A stretch of DNA of 64,000 nt from DASPHG01 sp035629775 (lineage in GTDB: Bacteria; Actinomycetota; Thermoleophilia; Solirubrobacterales; Thermoleophilaceae), in NCBI GenBank assembly GCA_035629775.1, contig DASPHG010000024.1, forward strand, positions 1 through 64,000. Direction: 5' to 3'. The translations under genes and the position numbers were made by a program. The notes under the pieces are model-generated. The model saw nothing but the letters and a program-made list of their open reading frames with translations, ran no database searches and was not told the origin of the DNA. Shown here piece after piece: positions 17,425 to 26,169 of this stretch. Each line of letters opens with the position of its first letter. Position 1 is the first letter of the stretch.

Positions 17425-18189
17425 ATGCGGTGTAATTTGGAAGTGGCGAGGGGGACCGCGCGGCTGTACGGGATGTCGATCTCGCACCCCGCGAACGCGG
17501 CGCGGCTGATGCTCGAGTACAAGGGCATTCCGTACGAGCTCGTCCGGGTATCGCCGGGCGCGCAGGCGGTGCGGGTTCGTCTCGCCCGGTTCCGCGGTGG
17601 CACGGTGCCTGCGCTCGCGATCGACGGGCGGCGGGCACTCGGCACCCGCGCGATCTCGCGACTCTTGGACGAGCTCCAACCGGAGCCGCCGCTGTTCCCG
17701 CCGGACCCGGACCGCAGGCGCGCGGTCGAGGAGGCCGAGGCGTGGGGAGAGCAGGTCCTGCAGCCGATACCTCGCCGAGCGTTGCGGTGGGCACTCAGCC
17801 ACGACCAGGCCGCGCGCATGACCTTTTCGCGAGCTGTCGGCAACCCGATGCCGGCAGTCACCTCACGCGCAATGTTGCCCGTGATCGCCTTCTACGCCCG
17901 GCGGGAGAACGCCTGGTCGACCGATCAGATCCGCGGGGACTGGGCAGCGTTGCCGGGACACGTCGACCACGTCGACAACCTGCTCGCGCAGGGCGTTCTG
18001 GGCAAAGAACAGCCGAACGCAGCCGATTTTCAGATCGGGACGACGCTACGCCTGATGCTCGCCAGCGAGGACTTCGCGCCGCTGATCGCGGGCCGCCCGG
18101 CTGAGCGCCTCGCGCTCCGGATCTGGCCGGAGTATCGCTTCCCGGTGCCGCGCCTCCTGCCCGCGACCATCCGCGAGGCAGCGGCGTAG
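17425..18189 (+). CDS. Glutathione S-transferase-like protein
   Basis: About 254 residues with a thioredoxin-like N-terminal domain (ARLYGMSISHPANAARLMLE, GIPYELVRVSPG, VPALAIDGRRALGTRAISRLL) and an all-helical C-terminal domain, the GST layout. The catalytic Ser/Cys position is in GMSISHPAN. Actinobacteria generally lack glutathione, so a different thiol or a non-catalytic role is possible. Several starts fit (ATG 17425, GTG 17443, ATG 17473); the domain begins at about 17455. It is convergent with the MFS gene, with no gap. Confidence 0.75.
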   Translation: MRCNLEVARGTARLYGMSISHPANAARLMLEYKGIPYELVRVSPGAQAVRVRLARFRGGTVPALAIDGRRALGTRAISRLLDELQPEPPLFPPDPDRRRAVEEAEAWGEQVLQPIPRRALRWALSHDQAARMTFSRAVGNPMPAVTSRAMLPVIAFYARRENAWSTDQIRGDWAALPGHVDHVDNLLAQGVLGKEQPNAADFQIGTTLRLMLASEDFAPLIAGRPAERLALRIWPEYRFPVPRLLPATIREAAA

Positions 18190-19761
18190 TCAGCCGAGAG
18201 CCGCGGCCTGCGCGGCCGATGGCGGTGCGGGGTCCGGTAGCCGCATCATCCGGAACGAGAGCAGGAGGCCGAGGACGGATACCAGCAGGGGAAGCAGCAA
18301 CGCAATCTGAAGGGCCAGCGGCCTCGCTTCGTCGTTGATTCGCAGTATCTCCTCCTGGACATCCGACGGTTGGTCGGCGAGCTGTTCCTCGAGCCCCGCG
18401 TCGCTCATCACCTCGGCGTCGTCCTCCAGGACCTGCGCGACCTGCTCCTTCTCGGCCGCCGGCAGGACGTCGCTCGCGTCGGACTTGTTGGTGAACGCGA
18501 TCGACAGCGCCGCGAGCAGGATCGCCCCCGCGCACGCGAGGCCCACGGACAGGCCGAAGGACGAGATCGACGAATTGACCCCGGCGGCCTCGCCCACCCG
18601 CTCCGCCGAGATCGGGGCCAGGGTGTAGTTGTTGAGCTGCGACACCAGGAGCCCCAGTCCGGCTCCGCAGAGCATCAGGGGGATCACCATGTACAGGCTC
18701 GTGTCCACCCGCGGGACGATCGGGATCAGGACCAGGACGCCCAATCCGAGCAGCGCGAAGCCGGCGCGGATGAGACTGCTCGGGCGGCGCCTCCCGGCTC
18801 TCCTGCCCGCGAGCAGCGCGATCACGAACATCGTCAGCGAGAGGGGCGCCAGCGATAGTCCCGCCTGCAACGCGTTGTAGCCGAGATCGAGCTGGAGGTA
18901 GATGGGCAGCGCGATCAGGAGGCCGCCGAGCGCGATGTTCTGCAGGACGCTCTGCCTGATTCCAAAGCTGAACAGCTTGGACTTGAACAGATCGGGGTCG
19001 AAAAGGGTGGCCTTGCCCTCGCGCTTTCGGCGACGGAGCCACCAGACGAGCGCAACCGAGCACGTCGCCCCCGCCAGGAGTAGCGCGCCCACCGACTCGC
19101 CTCCCTCCTGCCACACGAGGACCCCGAGGACCAGGAGGGACATGCCCAGGCAGGACAGCACGGAGCCCACGACGTCCACGCTCCGGTCGCCCGTATAGGG
19201 CACCTCGCGGATCATCCCGCTGCCCAGCAATACCCCGGTGATGATGAGCGCCTCGAGCATGAATCCGACTCGCCAGGAGAGCAGCGTTGTCAGGAAGCCT
19301 CCGATGAGGGGGCCGATCGCCGCGGCAATCGCACCCGCGGCACCGATCATCGCGTAGACCTTCGCCTGCGTCTTCCCCTCGAAGTTGCCGTGGATGAGCG
19401 ACTGCATAGCCGGCAAATAGAGCGCAGCGCCGAGCCCCCCGATCACGGCCCAGAAGACGATGATGGCCGCCAGGCCCTGCGCGAACACCATCGCGATTGC
19501 ACCCGACGCGTAGAAGACGAGGCCGACGACGTACGCCCGCTTGCGGCCGAAGAGGTCGCCGAGCTTGCTGCCGATCAGGATGAACGCCGCCGAGACGAGC
19601 GCCTCCAAGGCGACCGCCGCCTGGACCCCGCTGACGGTCGTGTCGAGATCGTCTACCACCGCGGAGATCGAGACGTTCATCAGCGACGTGTCGATGACGA
19701 AGACGAACATCGCCATCGCCAGCAGGATGCCCAGCTTCGGGGTGCCCGTCTCAGACGTCAT
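18190..19761 (-). CDS. MFS drug/proton antiporter, DHA2 (14-TM) type
   Basis: A 523-residue transporter. The first segment LGILLAMAMFVFVIDTSLMNVSISAV carries the D(T/S)SLMNVAL-type motif of DHA2 exporters, followed by GSKLGDLFGRKRAYVVG (motif A) and GPLIGGFLTTLLSWRVGF (motif C, antiporter signature). About 14 membrane spans can be counted, with an acidic extramembrane loop near residues 430-490. It should export drugs or hydrophobic metabolites by proton exchange; substrate unknown. Its start overlaps the end of the upstream membrane-protein gene by 11 bases. Confidence 0.9.
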   Translation of the reverse strand: MTSETGTPKLGILLAMAMFVFVIDTSLMNVSISAVVDDLDTTVSGVQAAVALEALVSAAFILIGSKLGDLFGRKRAYVVGLVFYASGAIAMVFAQGLAAIIVFWAVIGGLGAALYLPAMQSLIHGNFEGKTQAKVYAMIGAAGAIAAAIGPLIGGFLTTLLSWRVGFMLEALIITGVLLGSGMIREVPYTGDRSVDVVGSVLSCLGMSLLVLGVLVWQEGGESVGALLLAGATCSVALVWWLRRRKREGKATLFDPDLFKSKLFSFGIRQSVLQNIALGGLLIALPIYLQLDLGYNALQAGLSLAPLSLTMFVIALLAGRRAGRRRPSSLIRAGFALLGLGVLVLIPIVPRVDTSLYMVIPLMLCGAGLGLLVSQLNNYTLAPISAERVGEAAGVNSSISSFGLSVGLACAGAILLAALSIAFTNKSDASDVLPAAEKEQVAQVLEDDAEVMSDAGLEEQLADQPSDVQEEILRINDEARPLALQIALLLPLLVSVLGLLLSFRMMRLPDPAPPSAAQAAALG

Positions 19762-20254
19762 CGCCCGCGAGTATCACCGACGCGACCGTCGGTGTGTGCA
19801 ACGCGGCCCGTCCCGTGCGGTTGTCGATCGGCGAGGTCGAGAAGAAAAAGAACCACACCTCGAACAACACGAACGCGACCACGACCATGCCGACAAGGAT
19901 TCGCTCCGGGGTCGTGAGGGACGGCTCCACCCCCGCGTGCTGTGGACGCTCGCCACGCATGCTGCGCAGCCAGGGTGTGTGCTGGCGAACCGTGGGCGCC
20001 TGTCCGGTCAGCTCGAGATAACGCTGGTTCAGACGGCCGAAGAGAAGGGCGAGCGCGAGACATACCACGGCCAACACGACGACTACGACGAACACCGCCC
20101 CCATCGTCGGAGGACCGCTGCCCTGGACGCGCGAGCCCACCCAGAGGGCAAGCAGCGGTCCGCCCGTCCAGACGTTCAGGCCGACGATGGTGAGCAACGC
20201 GGCGAACGCCATCCGCTTCAGCGCAGACGCCCGCTCCGCCGTCTCCTCCCCCAC
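19751..20254 (-). CDS. Hypothetical three-TM membrane protein
   Basis: About 167 residues with three hydrophobic spans (MAFAALLTIVGLNVWTGG, AVFVVVVVLAVVCLALALLF, ERILVGMVVVAFVLFEVWFF) and a short basic segment between spans two and three. No family is recognised. I chose the GTG at 20254 because CATAAT, a near-ideal -10 box, lies seven bases upstream; a GTG at 20272 is the longer option. It overlaps and probably is coupled to the MFS exporter gene, so an accessory role in export is possible. Confidence 0.6.
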   Translation of the reverse strand: MGEETAERASALKRMAFAALLTIVGLNVWTGGPLLALWVGSRVQGSGPPTMGAVFVVVVVLAVVCLALALLFGRLNQRYLELTGQAPTVRQHTPWLRSMRGERPQHAGVEPSLTTPERILVGMVVVAFVLFEVWFFFFSTSPIDNRTGRAALHTPTVASVILAGDDV

Positions 20255-20261
20255 GCGGCCG

Positions 20262-20267
20262 ATTATG
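20262..20267 (-). promoter_or_regulatory. -10 box CATAAT of the membrane protein/MFS unit
   Basis: CATAAT on the minus strand, seven bases before the GTG at 20254. It differs from the sigma-70 consensus TATAAT by one base and from the commoner TAGSYT hexamers of this window. No clear -35 element. The promoter overlaps the start of the divergent DUF442-like gene. Confidence 0.45.
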
Positions 20268-20281
20268 ACCACACTGTGTAC

Positions 20282-20734
20282 ATGCCAGATTTCGCCGGCC
20301 CTACAGATCTGACGTTCAACCGCGGCCCGGTCACCGATCCCGCGGCATTCGCGCGCGAGGCGTCGGCCGCGTCGTGGCTCTTCCTCTGCGGTGAGGAATT
20401 TGCGTCGATGGACGGCGGCCTGTCATACGCGAGCGTCCAGGAAGCCGTGCCCGAGTCGATGAACATCGTCTCGGACCCGCCGCGCGAAATGGACATGGAC
20501 CTGGCCCGGCAGCACGTCGCCGCGCTCGACTCGCTGCCGCGTCCGACGCTCGTCACATGCCGAGTTGGCCCTCGGTCCTCCGCCGTCGCCTACCTCTATG
20601 CCGGCCTCAGGTCCGGTGCGACGGCCGACGAGGTGCTGGCGCGAGCGGAGGCCGACAACGCCCCGTTCGCCCAGTCCGAGGACCTGAAGGCATGGGTGGC
20701 ACAGGGCCTCCGCGAGCTCTCTGAGCCCGCGTAG
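20282..20734 (+). CDS. DUF442 / rhodanese-like loop phosphatase-fold protein
   Basis: A 150-residue protein starting at ATG (MPDFAGPTDLTFNRGPVTD). The phosphate-loop-like motif TCRVGPRSSAVAYLYAGL has the Cys-x(4)-Arg-Ser pattern of the DUF442 (beta-lactamase-hydrolase-like) and rhodanese families, preceded by HVAALDSLPRPTLV. DUF442 proteins have a dual-specificity phosphatase fold but use sulfide-, thiol- or phosphate-related chemistry in different lineages; the reaction here is unknown. It stands alone between divergent and convergent neighbours. Confidence 0.65.
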   Translation: MPDFAGPTDLTFNRGPVTDPAAFAREASAASWLFLCGEEFASMDGGLSYASVQEAVPESMNIVSDPPREMDMDLARQHVAALDSLPRPTLVTCRVGPRSSAVAYLYAGLRSGATADEVLARAEADNAPFAQSEDLKAWVAQGLRELSEPA

Positions 20735-20757
20735 AGGCCGACGGCTGAGCTCGAGCG

Positions 20758-21174
20758 CTACTGGGCCTGCGCCGCGATCGGCGGGCCGACGACCGTGACC
20801 TCGGGGATCGGTTGCAGCGCCCACTCCGGCGGCTCGACCCCCGCCGCCTCCGCGGCGATGCGCGCCCAGTGACGCTCGAATCCTGCGGGCGTGCAGACCA
20901 GCAGGTAACGCGCGGGCTCGTCGCTGTGATTCGCCAGCGTGTGAGGTACCTGGCGCGGGGCGAAGGAGAGCTCGCCCGCGCGTTTGGTCACCAGCGCGTC
21001 CGCGACCTGGAAGATCAGCTCGCCGTCCAGCATGTGGAAGGCCTCGTCGAAGTCGTGCGTGTGCAACGGCGGGCCGCCGTGCGGCGGGACGACGATCTCG
21101 GTCACGGACACGTGGCCGCCGGTCTCCTCGCTGCGCAGCAGGACATTGGTGCGGGGATTGGACACGGATGGCAC
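20758..21174 (-). CDS. Cupin-domain protein
   Basis: A 138-residue cupin from GTG 21174, chosen because GAAAGGG lies about nine bases upstream and precedes the conserved region. Motif 1 is GGPPLHTHDFDEAFHMLDGE, with His-X-His and Glu ligands, and motif 2 is ELSFAPRQVPHTLANHSDEP. A C-terminal tail PIPEVTVVGPPIA extends the barrel. It resembles quercetinase-like cupins of unknown substrate and has the same type of sequence as the cupin at 10707. Confidence 0.82.
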   Translation of the reverse strand: MPSVSNPRTNVLLRSEETGGHVSVTEIVVPPHGGPPLHTHDFDEAFHMLDGELIFQVADALVTKRAGELSFAPRQVPHTLANHSDEPARYLLVCTPAGFERHWARIAAEAAGVEPPEWALQPIPEVTVVGPPIAAQAQ

Positions 21175-21231
21175 CGGCTTGAACCCTTTCAAAGGTCCGG
21201 ATTCGACGCTGGCAAGGGTTATCGAACGGGC

Positions 21232-22467
21232 GTGACGGCTGGCGCTCCCAGACGTACTAGCTCTGTGGCCCCGATCGCCGCAGCCATGGTCATGGTCCTC
21301 GCAGCGCTTGCCCTCGGCGCGTGTGGAGACGCTGACCGGACGCAGTCGAACGCCGAAAGCGGGACCTGGGAGCGGCTGCCCGCCTCGCCGCTCAGCCCGC
21401 GCGAGAACGCCCTCGGCCTGTGGACGGGGAAGGAGACCCTCGTGCTCGGCGGCAGCGACGCCGACCCCTGTCCCCCGGCCGCCGAGTGCGTCGTTCCGAG
21501 CGAGCCGCCGCTCCGGGACGGCGCCGCCTTCGATCCGACGCGGCGGAGCTGGAGGCCGACCGCTGACGCGCCGGTCGGGTTCTCCGGGGCGGAGGCAGTG
21601 CTTCTCGATGGAACCGCCTACATCTGGACCCACGGCGAAGCTTCAAGGCCCCGCGCCCCGCGTGCCTTCCTCGCCTACCGGACCCGCGACGACCGCTGGG
21701 AGGAGCTGCCAGCTCCGCCGCGCGAGCCGTACCGTTCGATCGTCGCAACGGACACGAACGTGGTCGCGTTTTCGACGAGTGACGAGTACGGGGGCGGGCC
21801 GGACCTGGTCTTCGATCCGGCGAAGGCGACGTGGTCGGAGCTCCCAGACGATCCGCTCCCGCGCTCCTTCGACCGGACGATGGCGTGGACGGGGAGCGAG
21901 CTGGTCCTCTTCGGCAAGAGGATCGTCCCCCAGCCCGGCGCTGACCGTCCCTCCCTGGCGCTGGCGGCGGCCCTCGGCCCCGAGTCGGGCAGGTGGCGGC
22001 GCCTGCCGGACGCCGAGACACGCGACCAGTACGTGACCAACGGCCGCTGGTTCGAGGTGGACGGACGGCTCATCAACCCGGCGCCCGGGACCAGCGACGG
22101 CGGCGAGGTGAACAACTGGGGCCGCGCATATCCCGACGGCGGAGTTCTCGACCCCGACAGCGACGAATGGCAAGAGCTCCCCGAGGCGCCGGCCGGCTTC
22201 GACGAAACCTCATCCGGCCAATACGGCAGCGGAATCCTGGCCGGGTCCGACAGTCACTACTTCGCGCCCCACGGCTGGATCCTGGACGCGGCCCAGTGGG
22301 AGTGGATCGAGATCCCGTCACTCGATGACGACGACTCGGTGGTCAGCGGGCGGACCATCACGAACGCAGGTGAGGAGATGGTCGTGTTCGGCGGTGCTCG
22401 CTACGGCTCGAACGGCCTGCGCGGCGAGCTCCTCAGCGAGGCATGGGGCTGGTCGCCGCGGGGATGA
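21232..22467 (+). CDS. Kelch-like beta-propeller lipoprotein
   Basis: A 411-residue lipoprotein from a GTG start: lipobox LALGAC near residue 31, then a low-complexity linker and repeated blades with W-x-x-L-P cores (GTWERLPASPLSPREN, DRWEELPAPPREPYRS, ATWSELPDDPLP, GRWRRLPDAETR, DEWQELPEAPAGF). Each is followed by a GxxLVLxG strand, the pattern of kelch or galactose-oxidase propellers. It has no copper-enzyme motif, so I infer a binding or surface role. It is divergent from the cupin at 21174; AAGG lies upstream of the start. Confidence 0.78.
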   Translation: MTAGAPRRTSSVAPIAAAMVMVLAALALGACGDADRTQSNAESGTWERLPASPLSPRENALGLWTGKETLVLGGSDADPCPPAAECVVPSEPPLRDGAAFDPTRRSWRPTADAPVGFSGAEAVLLDGTAYIWTHGEASRPRAPRAFLAYRTRDDRWEELPAPPREPYRSIVATDTNVVAFSTSDEYGGGPDLVFDPAKATWSELPDDPLPRSFDRTMAWTGSELVLFGKRIVPQPGADRPSLALAAALGPESGRWRRLPDAETRDQYVTNGRWFEVDGRLINPAPGTSDGGEVNNWGRAYPDGGVLDPDSDEWQELPEAPAGFDETSSGQYGSGILAGSDSHYFAPHGWILDAAQWEWIEIPSLDDDDSVVSGRTITNAGEEMVVFGGARYGSNGLRGELLSEAWGWSPRG

Positions 22468-22490
22468 GGGGCCTGGCACCCGGGGGCTGT
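22467..22490 (+). repeat. GC-rich imperfect palindrome after a stop codon
   Basis: Immediately after the propeller gene there is GGGGCCTGGCACCCGGGG, a small imperfect palindrome. It shares the core GGGGCCTGGC with the palindrome after ettA (7305-7334). It may be a terminator or a member of a dispersed intergenic repeat family. Confidence 0.4.
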
Positions 22491-22498
22491 CATGGGCG

Positions 22499-22900
22499 CT
22501 AATCAGCCCACCAGTCGCGCTGACCCTCGACGTCGTCGCGCCGGGCCTCGCCGAGGTCCGGCGCACCGAAGACGATGAGCTCGAGGCCCTCCGGCCCGGC
22601 CTCGTAGCCCCGCCACGTTCCGGCCGGGACGCGCACCGCGTCCCACTCCTTGAGCTCGACGATCTCGTCGTCAAGCTTCATCCGCCCGCTCCCGCGCGTG
22701 ACCACGTACACCTCCTCCTGCGTCTTGTGCGTGTGGCCGTACGGGAAGCGATAGCCCGGCGGGACGTGCTGGTAGCTCAGGCCGGATTGCTCCAGTTCGA
22801 GCGCCTCGCTTGCGAGGCGGAACTCGAGGTCCGGCACCCCGTCGAACTTGGATCCGACGTCCTCCAGGTCCTCCTTGAGGTTCCTGAGCGTGAACGGCAC
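22499..22900 (-). CDS. Cupin-domain protein
   Basis: A 133-residue cupin. Motif 1 is PYGHTHKTQEEVYVVTRGSG, with His-X-His and Glu ligands, and motif 2 is WDAVRVPAGTWRGYEAG, where the usual distal histidine is replaced by Trp/Arg, so metal binding may be weakened. The start is a GTG with TAGGCT seven bases upstream, suggesting a leaderless message. Function unknown. It stands alone between the kelch-like lipoprotein and the seven-repeat protein. Confidence 0.8.
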   Translation of the reverse strand: MPFTLRNLKEDLEDVGSKFDGVPDLEFRLASEALELEQSGLSYQHVPPGYRFPYGHTHKTQEEVYVVTRGSGRMKLDDEIVELKEWDAVRVPAGTWRGYEAGPEGLELIVFGAPDLGEARRDDVEGQRDWWAD

Positions 22901-22931
22901 GCTCGCAAGCCTACGGCGCCGAACCGAGGCG

Positions 22932-24845
22932 TCAGCGCTTCTTTGGTGGCCGGGTAATGCGGAGGGGGATCTGGTCGGTGGTCGTTTGTCGGTCGGCCGC
23001 GGTGGCGCGTAGGAGGAGCCGGTATCGACCCGCGGGGGCGCGTTTTCGGGCGATCTTGCCGTTCCAGGCGATCTGGCCGCGGCCGAGCTTTCTTGCGGTC
23101 CCGCCGACGCGTACGAGCGGCGTCTTTCCGGTGCGGGTGTAGATCTCGAGTGTCAGCGCCGCGGCGGCGGTGATCACGTACTTCGCTTTCACCCTCCGTC
23201 CGGCTCTTGTCTTCAGGCGGTCCGCGGCGAGCCCGAGCAGCAGCTTGATCGCCGGTTCACCCGCCGGGCCGCGCGGACCGGTGGGGCCGGGGCCGTTCGC
23301 AGGCCGCGTAGTGAACGAGAACGCCGGGCCCCTTACCCGCGGTTGCACGCTCCCCGCGGTGGCGAACGGACGCGCCGAATAGGCGGTCGCCGGGGTGAGC
23401 CCCGACAACAGGTGGACCACCGTGGCGCTATCGCCGGCCGTCTTCGTGGTCGCCGTCGAGGAGGCGAACCCGGCGCCGTGCTCGAACCCAACCGGCCACG
23501 CGAGACCGTAGGTCGCAACCCGCGTCAGCAGAGTCGCGCCCGTATCGGTCGGCAGCGCCTGCGAAGAACTGAAGTCCGGCTCCAACCTGCTCACCCGAAC
23601 CTCGTCGTTGGTCGCATCAGACTCGACCCACGCGACGTGGGGGACGCCGCCGATCACGGCCAGGCGCGCCTGTTCCGCGCTCTGTGTCGGCGCGTGGTTG
23701 ATGGGGCTCGGGCCGCCGATGACCTGCTCCCAGGCGGTGCCGGCAGAGTTCAGCCTGCTCACCCGGACCTCTCGGTTCGTGGCGCCGAATTCAGTCCACG
23801 AGATATAGGGGACGCCCCCGATCGCAGCCAGGCGCGGCTGCGATGCGCCCATCGTCGGCAGGACGTTGATGGGGCTCGGGCCACCGACGACCTCCTCCCA
23901 GGCGGTGCCGGCAGAGTTCAGCCTGCTCACGCGCGCCTCGGGGTTGCCGGCCGGGGCGTCGAACTCGGCCCAGGCGACGTAGGGGATGCCCCCGATGCCG
24001 ACCAGGCTCGTCTGGACCGCATCGGCCGTAGCGGAGTTGTTGATCGGGCTGGCGCCGCCGACGACCTGCACCCAGTCGTTTCCGGCCGCATTCAGGCGGC
24101 TCACCCGAACCTCCTGGTTCGCACCGTCCGATTCGATCCACGCGACGTGGGGGACGCCGCCGACGTCGGCCAGGCTCGGCGTGAGCACGTTGGGCGGCGC
24201 CATCGACGCTGAGTTGTTGATCGGGCTGGCGCCGCCGACGACCTGCACCCAGTCCGTTCCGGCCTGGTTCAGCCTGCTGACCCGCATCTCGTCGTTCGTA
24301 CCGTCCGATTCGTACCATGCGACGTAAAGGACGCCGCCGACCTCGGCGAGCCGCGGCGAATTGGCGGTCATGCTTGGGGACTGGTTGATTGGGCTGGCGC
24401 CGCCGACCGGCTGCTGCCAGTCGTTTCCGGCCTCGTTCAGGCGGCTCACGCGCAGCTCGTAGTTCACGCCGTCGTCTTCCAGCCATGCGACGTAGAGGGC
24501 GCCGGCGACCACGGCGAGGCTCGTCGCGTTCGCGTTGCCCGTGCTGGACTGGTTGATCGGGCTGGCGCCCCCGACCGGCTGCTGCCAGCCGTTTCCGGCC
24601 GCGTTCAGCCGGCTCACCCGAACCTCCTCGTTCACGCCGTCGAACTCGGTCCACGCGACATACGGGACGCCGCCGAACTCAGCCAGGCTGGGGGCGCTCG
24701 CGGACTGCGTGCTCGACTGGTTGATCGGGCTGGCGCCACCGACCGGCTGCTTCCAGGCCGCTTCGGCCGCGCAGGCGCATCCGGCGAACGCGATCACAGC
24801 GGGCAGCGTGGCGACGACACGGCGATCGAACGGGATCCAAGGCAT
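22932..24845 (-). CDS. Secreted seven-repeat propeller-like protein
   Basis: A 637-residue exported protein. I chose ATG 24845 because AGAAGGG stands five bases upstream; the earlier ATG adds eleven residues. After the signal peptide come seven repeats of about 55-65 residues, each with VGGASPIN, GGVPYVAWxExDG and EVRVSRLNxAGxxW. One blade per repeat would give a seven-bladed propeller. The end holds a collagen-like GPTGPRGPAGEP and a FlgD-like beta domain (IYTRTGKTPLVRVGG, GRYRLLLRATA). The repeats are near-identical in DNA too, so copy number may vary between strains. Confidence 0.8.
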   Translation of the reverse strand: MPWIPFDRRVVATLPAVIAFAGCACAAEAAWKQPVGGASPINQSSTQSASAPSLAEFGGVPYVAWTEFDGVNEEVRVSRLNAAGNGWQQPVGGASPINQSSTGNANATSLAVVAGALYVAWLEDDGVNYELRVSRLNEAGNDWQQPVGGASPINQSPSMTANSPRLAEVGGVLYVAWYESDGTNDEMRVSRLNQAGTDWVQVVGGASPINNSASMAPPNVLTPSLADVGGVPHVAWIESDGANQEVRVSRLNAAGNDWVQVVGGASPINNSATADAVQTSLVGIGGIPYVAWAEFDAPAGNPEARVSRLNSAGTAWEEVVGGPSPINVLPTMGASQPRLAAIGGVPYISWTEFGATNREVRVSRLNSAGTAWEQVIGGPSPINHAPTQSAEQARLAVIGGVPHVAWVESDATNDEVRVSRLEPDFSSSQALPTDTGATLLTRVATYGLAWPVGFEHGAGFASSTATTKTAGDSATVVHLLSGLTPATAYSARPFATAGSVQPRVRGPAFSFTTRPANGPGPTGPRGPAGEPAIKLLLGLAADRLKTRAGRRVKAKYVITAAAALTLEIYTRTGKTPLVRVGGTARKLGRGQIAWNGKIARKRAPAGRYRLLLRATAADRQTTTDQIPLRITRPPKKR

Positions 24846-24979
24846 GGAAGCCCTTCTGCTGAGCCGCGGGAGCGGCATGGGCGAGTCTCAACCGACGCTA
24901 CACCCAATTGTGGAGTTGCGCCACGTGCTCCCTACGCTCCGCGACGGGCTTCCTCCACGGCATCGAGGCAGCGATCCGT

Positions 24980-26131
24980 TCACAGGACGGTCAGTTGCAG
25001 GACCGCACCGATCAGGCCGCAGCCGAGGACGACGAAGAGGACGGTTAGTTTGGCCTGGAAGCGGTAGAGAGCGGCGAAGGCACCCACCGCCAACAGAGCG
25101 GTCGGGACGTCCACGACACTCTCCTCGAGAATCTCGACCGTGACGGCGCCGATCAACCCGATCACACCGGCGGCAACGCCGAGTAGGAACGGCCGGATCC
25201 GCGGGTTCTCGGCAATGGCGACGAGCGAGCGGTGGAAGAAGATCGGAAAGACGAAGGCCGGCAGGAAGATGCCGAACGTCATCGCAAGGCCGCCACTGAG
25301 ACCCCCGGCCAGGTACCCGACGAAGGTCGAGAAGATGATCATCGGCGCAGGCAGGATCCCGCCGAGCGCGAGGCCGTCGAGAAACTCGCCGTTCGTCAGC
25401 CAGCCCTGCGCGTCGACGGCGGTGTCCTGCAGAAACGGAACGACCGTGTAGGCGCCGCCGAAGGTGAGCAGCCCAGCCTTGAGACCCTCGAGGAATATCT
25501 CGGCCGTCAGTGACAATGTGACCGCTCCCACGACGAGACTGACCGCCGCGAACGGCGTGATGGAGAAGGACGCGGCCGTCCCCTTGCGAGTCCCTGCGGT
25601 CGTCCACAGCTCGTACGCGAGCCCGGCCGCAAGCAGGACAAGCACGAAGCTGAGATCGAGCCCGAGCGTCAGCCCGAAGCTGGCCATCGCGATCACGGCG
25701 AGCGCGACGTTGTCGATGAACTTCCGGCCGAGGCGAACGATCGCCATCGCCACCAGCGCTCCAACCGCGGCCTTCAACCCGTAGAAGAGCTCCTCGAAGC
25801 GGTCGTCGAGGCCCGCCTCGACATAGAGCACCGACATGCCGAGCATCAGAAGGAAGCCGGGCAGCATGAAGCCGAGCCCCGCGAGGAACCCGCCGAGCTT
25901 TCCGCCTCGAAGGCGGCCGAAGTACACGCACAGCTCGTGCGCCTCCGGGCCCGGGAGCACCTGGTAGACGGCAAGCGTCTTTTTGAAAGTGTCCTGGGAG
26001 ACCCAGCGCTCCTCGTCGACACACTCCTTCGAGATCATCGAGATCTGAGCCGCGGGGCCGCCCCACGCGAGCAGGCCGAACTTCAGGAACCGGACGAAGA
26101 TCGAGCCGAGAGAGTCGTGGCGGTCGCGCAT
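24980..26131 (-). CDS. chrA: Chromate transporter family protein ChrA-like
   Basis: A 383-residue membrane protein with two homologous CHR halves. The first has FLKFGLLAWGGPAAQISMIS and VLPGPEAHELCVYFG; the second has GLKAGLLTFGGAYTVVPFLQ and LALGGILPAPMIIFSTFVGY. About ten spans are visible. Long-chain CHR proteins export chromate driven by the membrane potential, but many family members have not been tested, so substrate is inferred from family. No chrB or other metal gene lies beside it. Confidence 0.85.
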   Translation of the reverse strand: MRDRHDSLGSIFVRFLKFGLLAWGGPAAQISMISKECVDEERWVSQDTFKKTLAVYQVLPGPEAHELCVYFGRLRGGKLGGFLAGLGFMLPGFLLMLGMSVLYVEAGLDDRFEELFYGLKAAVGALVAMAIVRLGRKFIDNVALAVIAMASFGLTLGLDLSFVLVLLAAGLAYELWTTAGTRKGTAASFSITPFAAVSLVVGAVTLSLTAEIFLEGLKAGLLTFGGAYTVVPFLQDTAVDAQGWLTNGEFLDGLALGGILPAPMIIFSTFVGYLAGGLSGGLAMTFGIFLPAFVFPIFFHRSLVAIAENPRIRPFLLGVAAGVIGLIGAVTVEILEESVVDVPTALLAVGAFAALYRFQAKLTVLFVVLGCGLIGAVLQLTVL

Positions 26132-26169
26132 TGGGCGCGGCAGTCTGCCGCAACCCGCCAGCCAAACCG

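Noticed and set aside
22932..24845. Regular repeats that might be read as a CRISPR array
   Set aside because: Repeats are about 180 bases, in frame, and encode a conserved protein pattern; there are no short spacers and no cas genes anywhere in the window.
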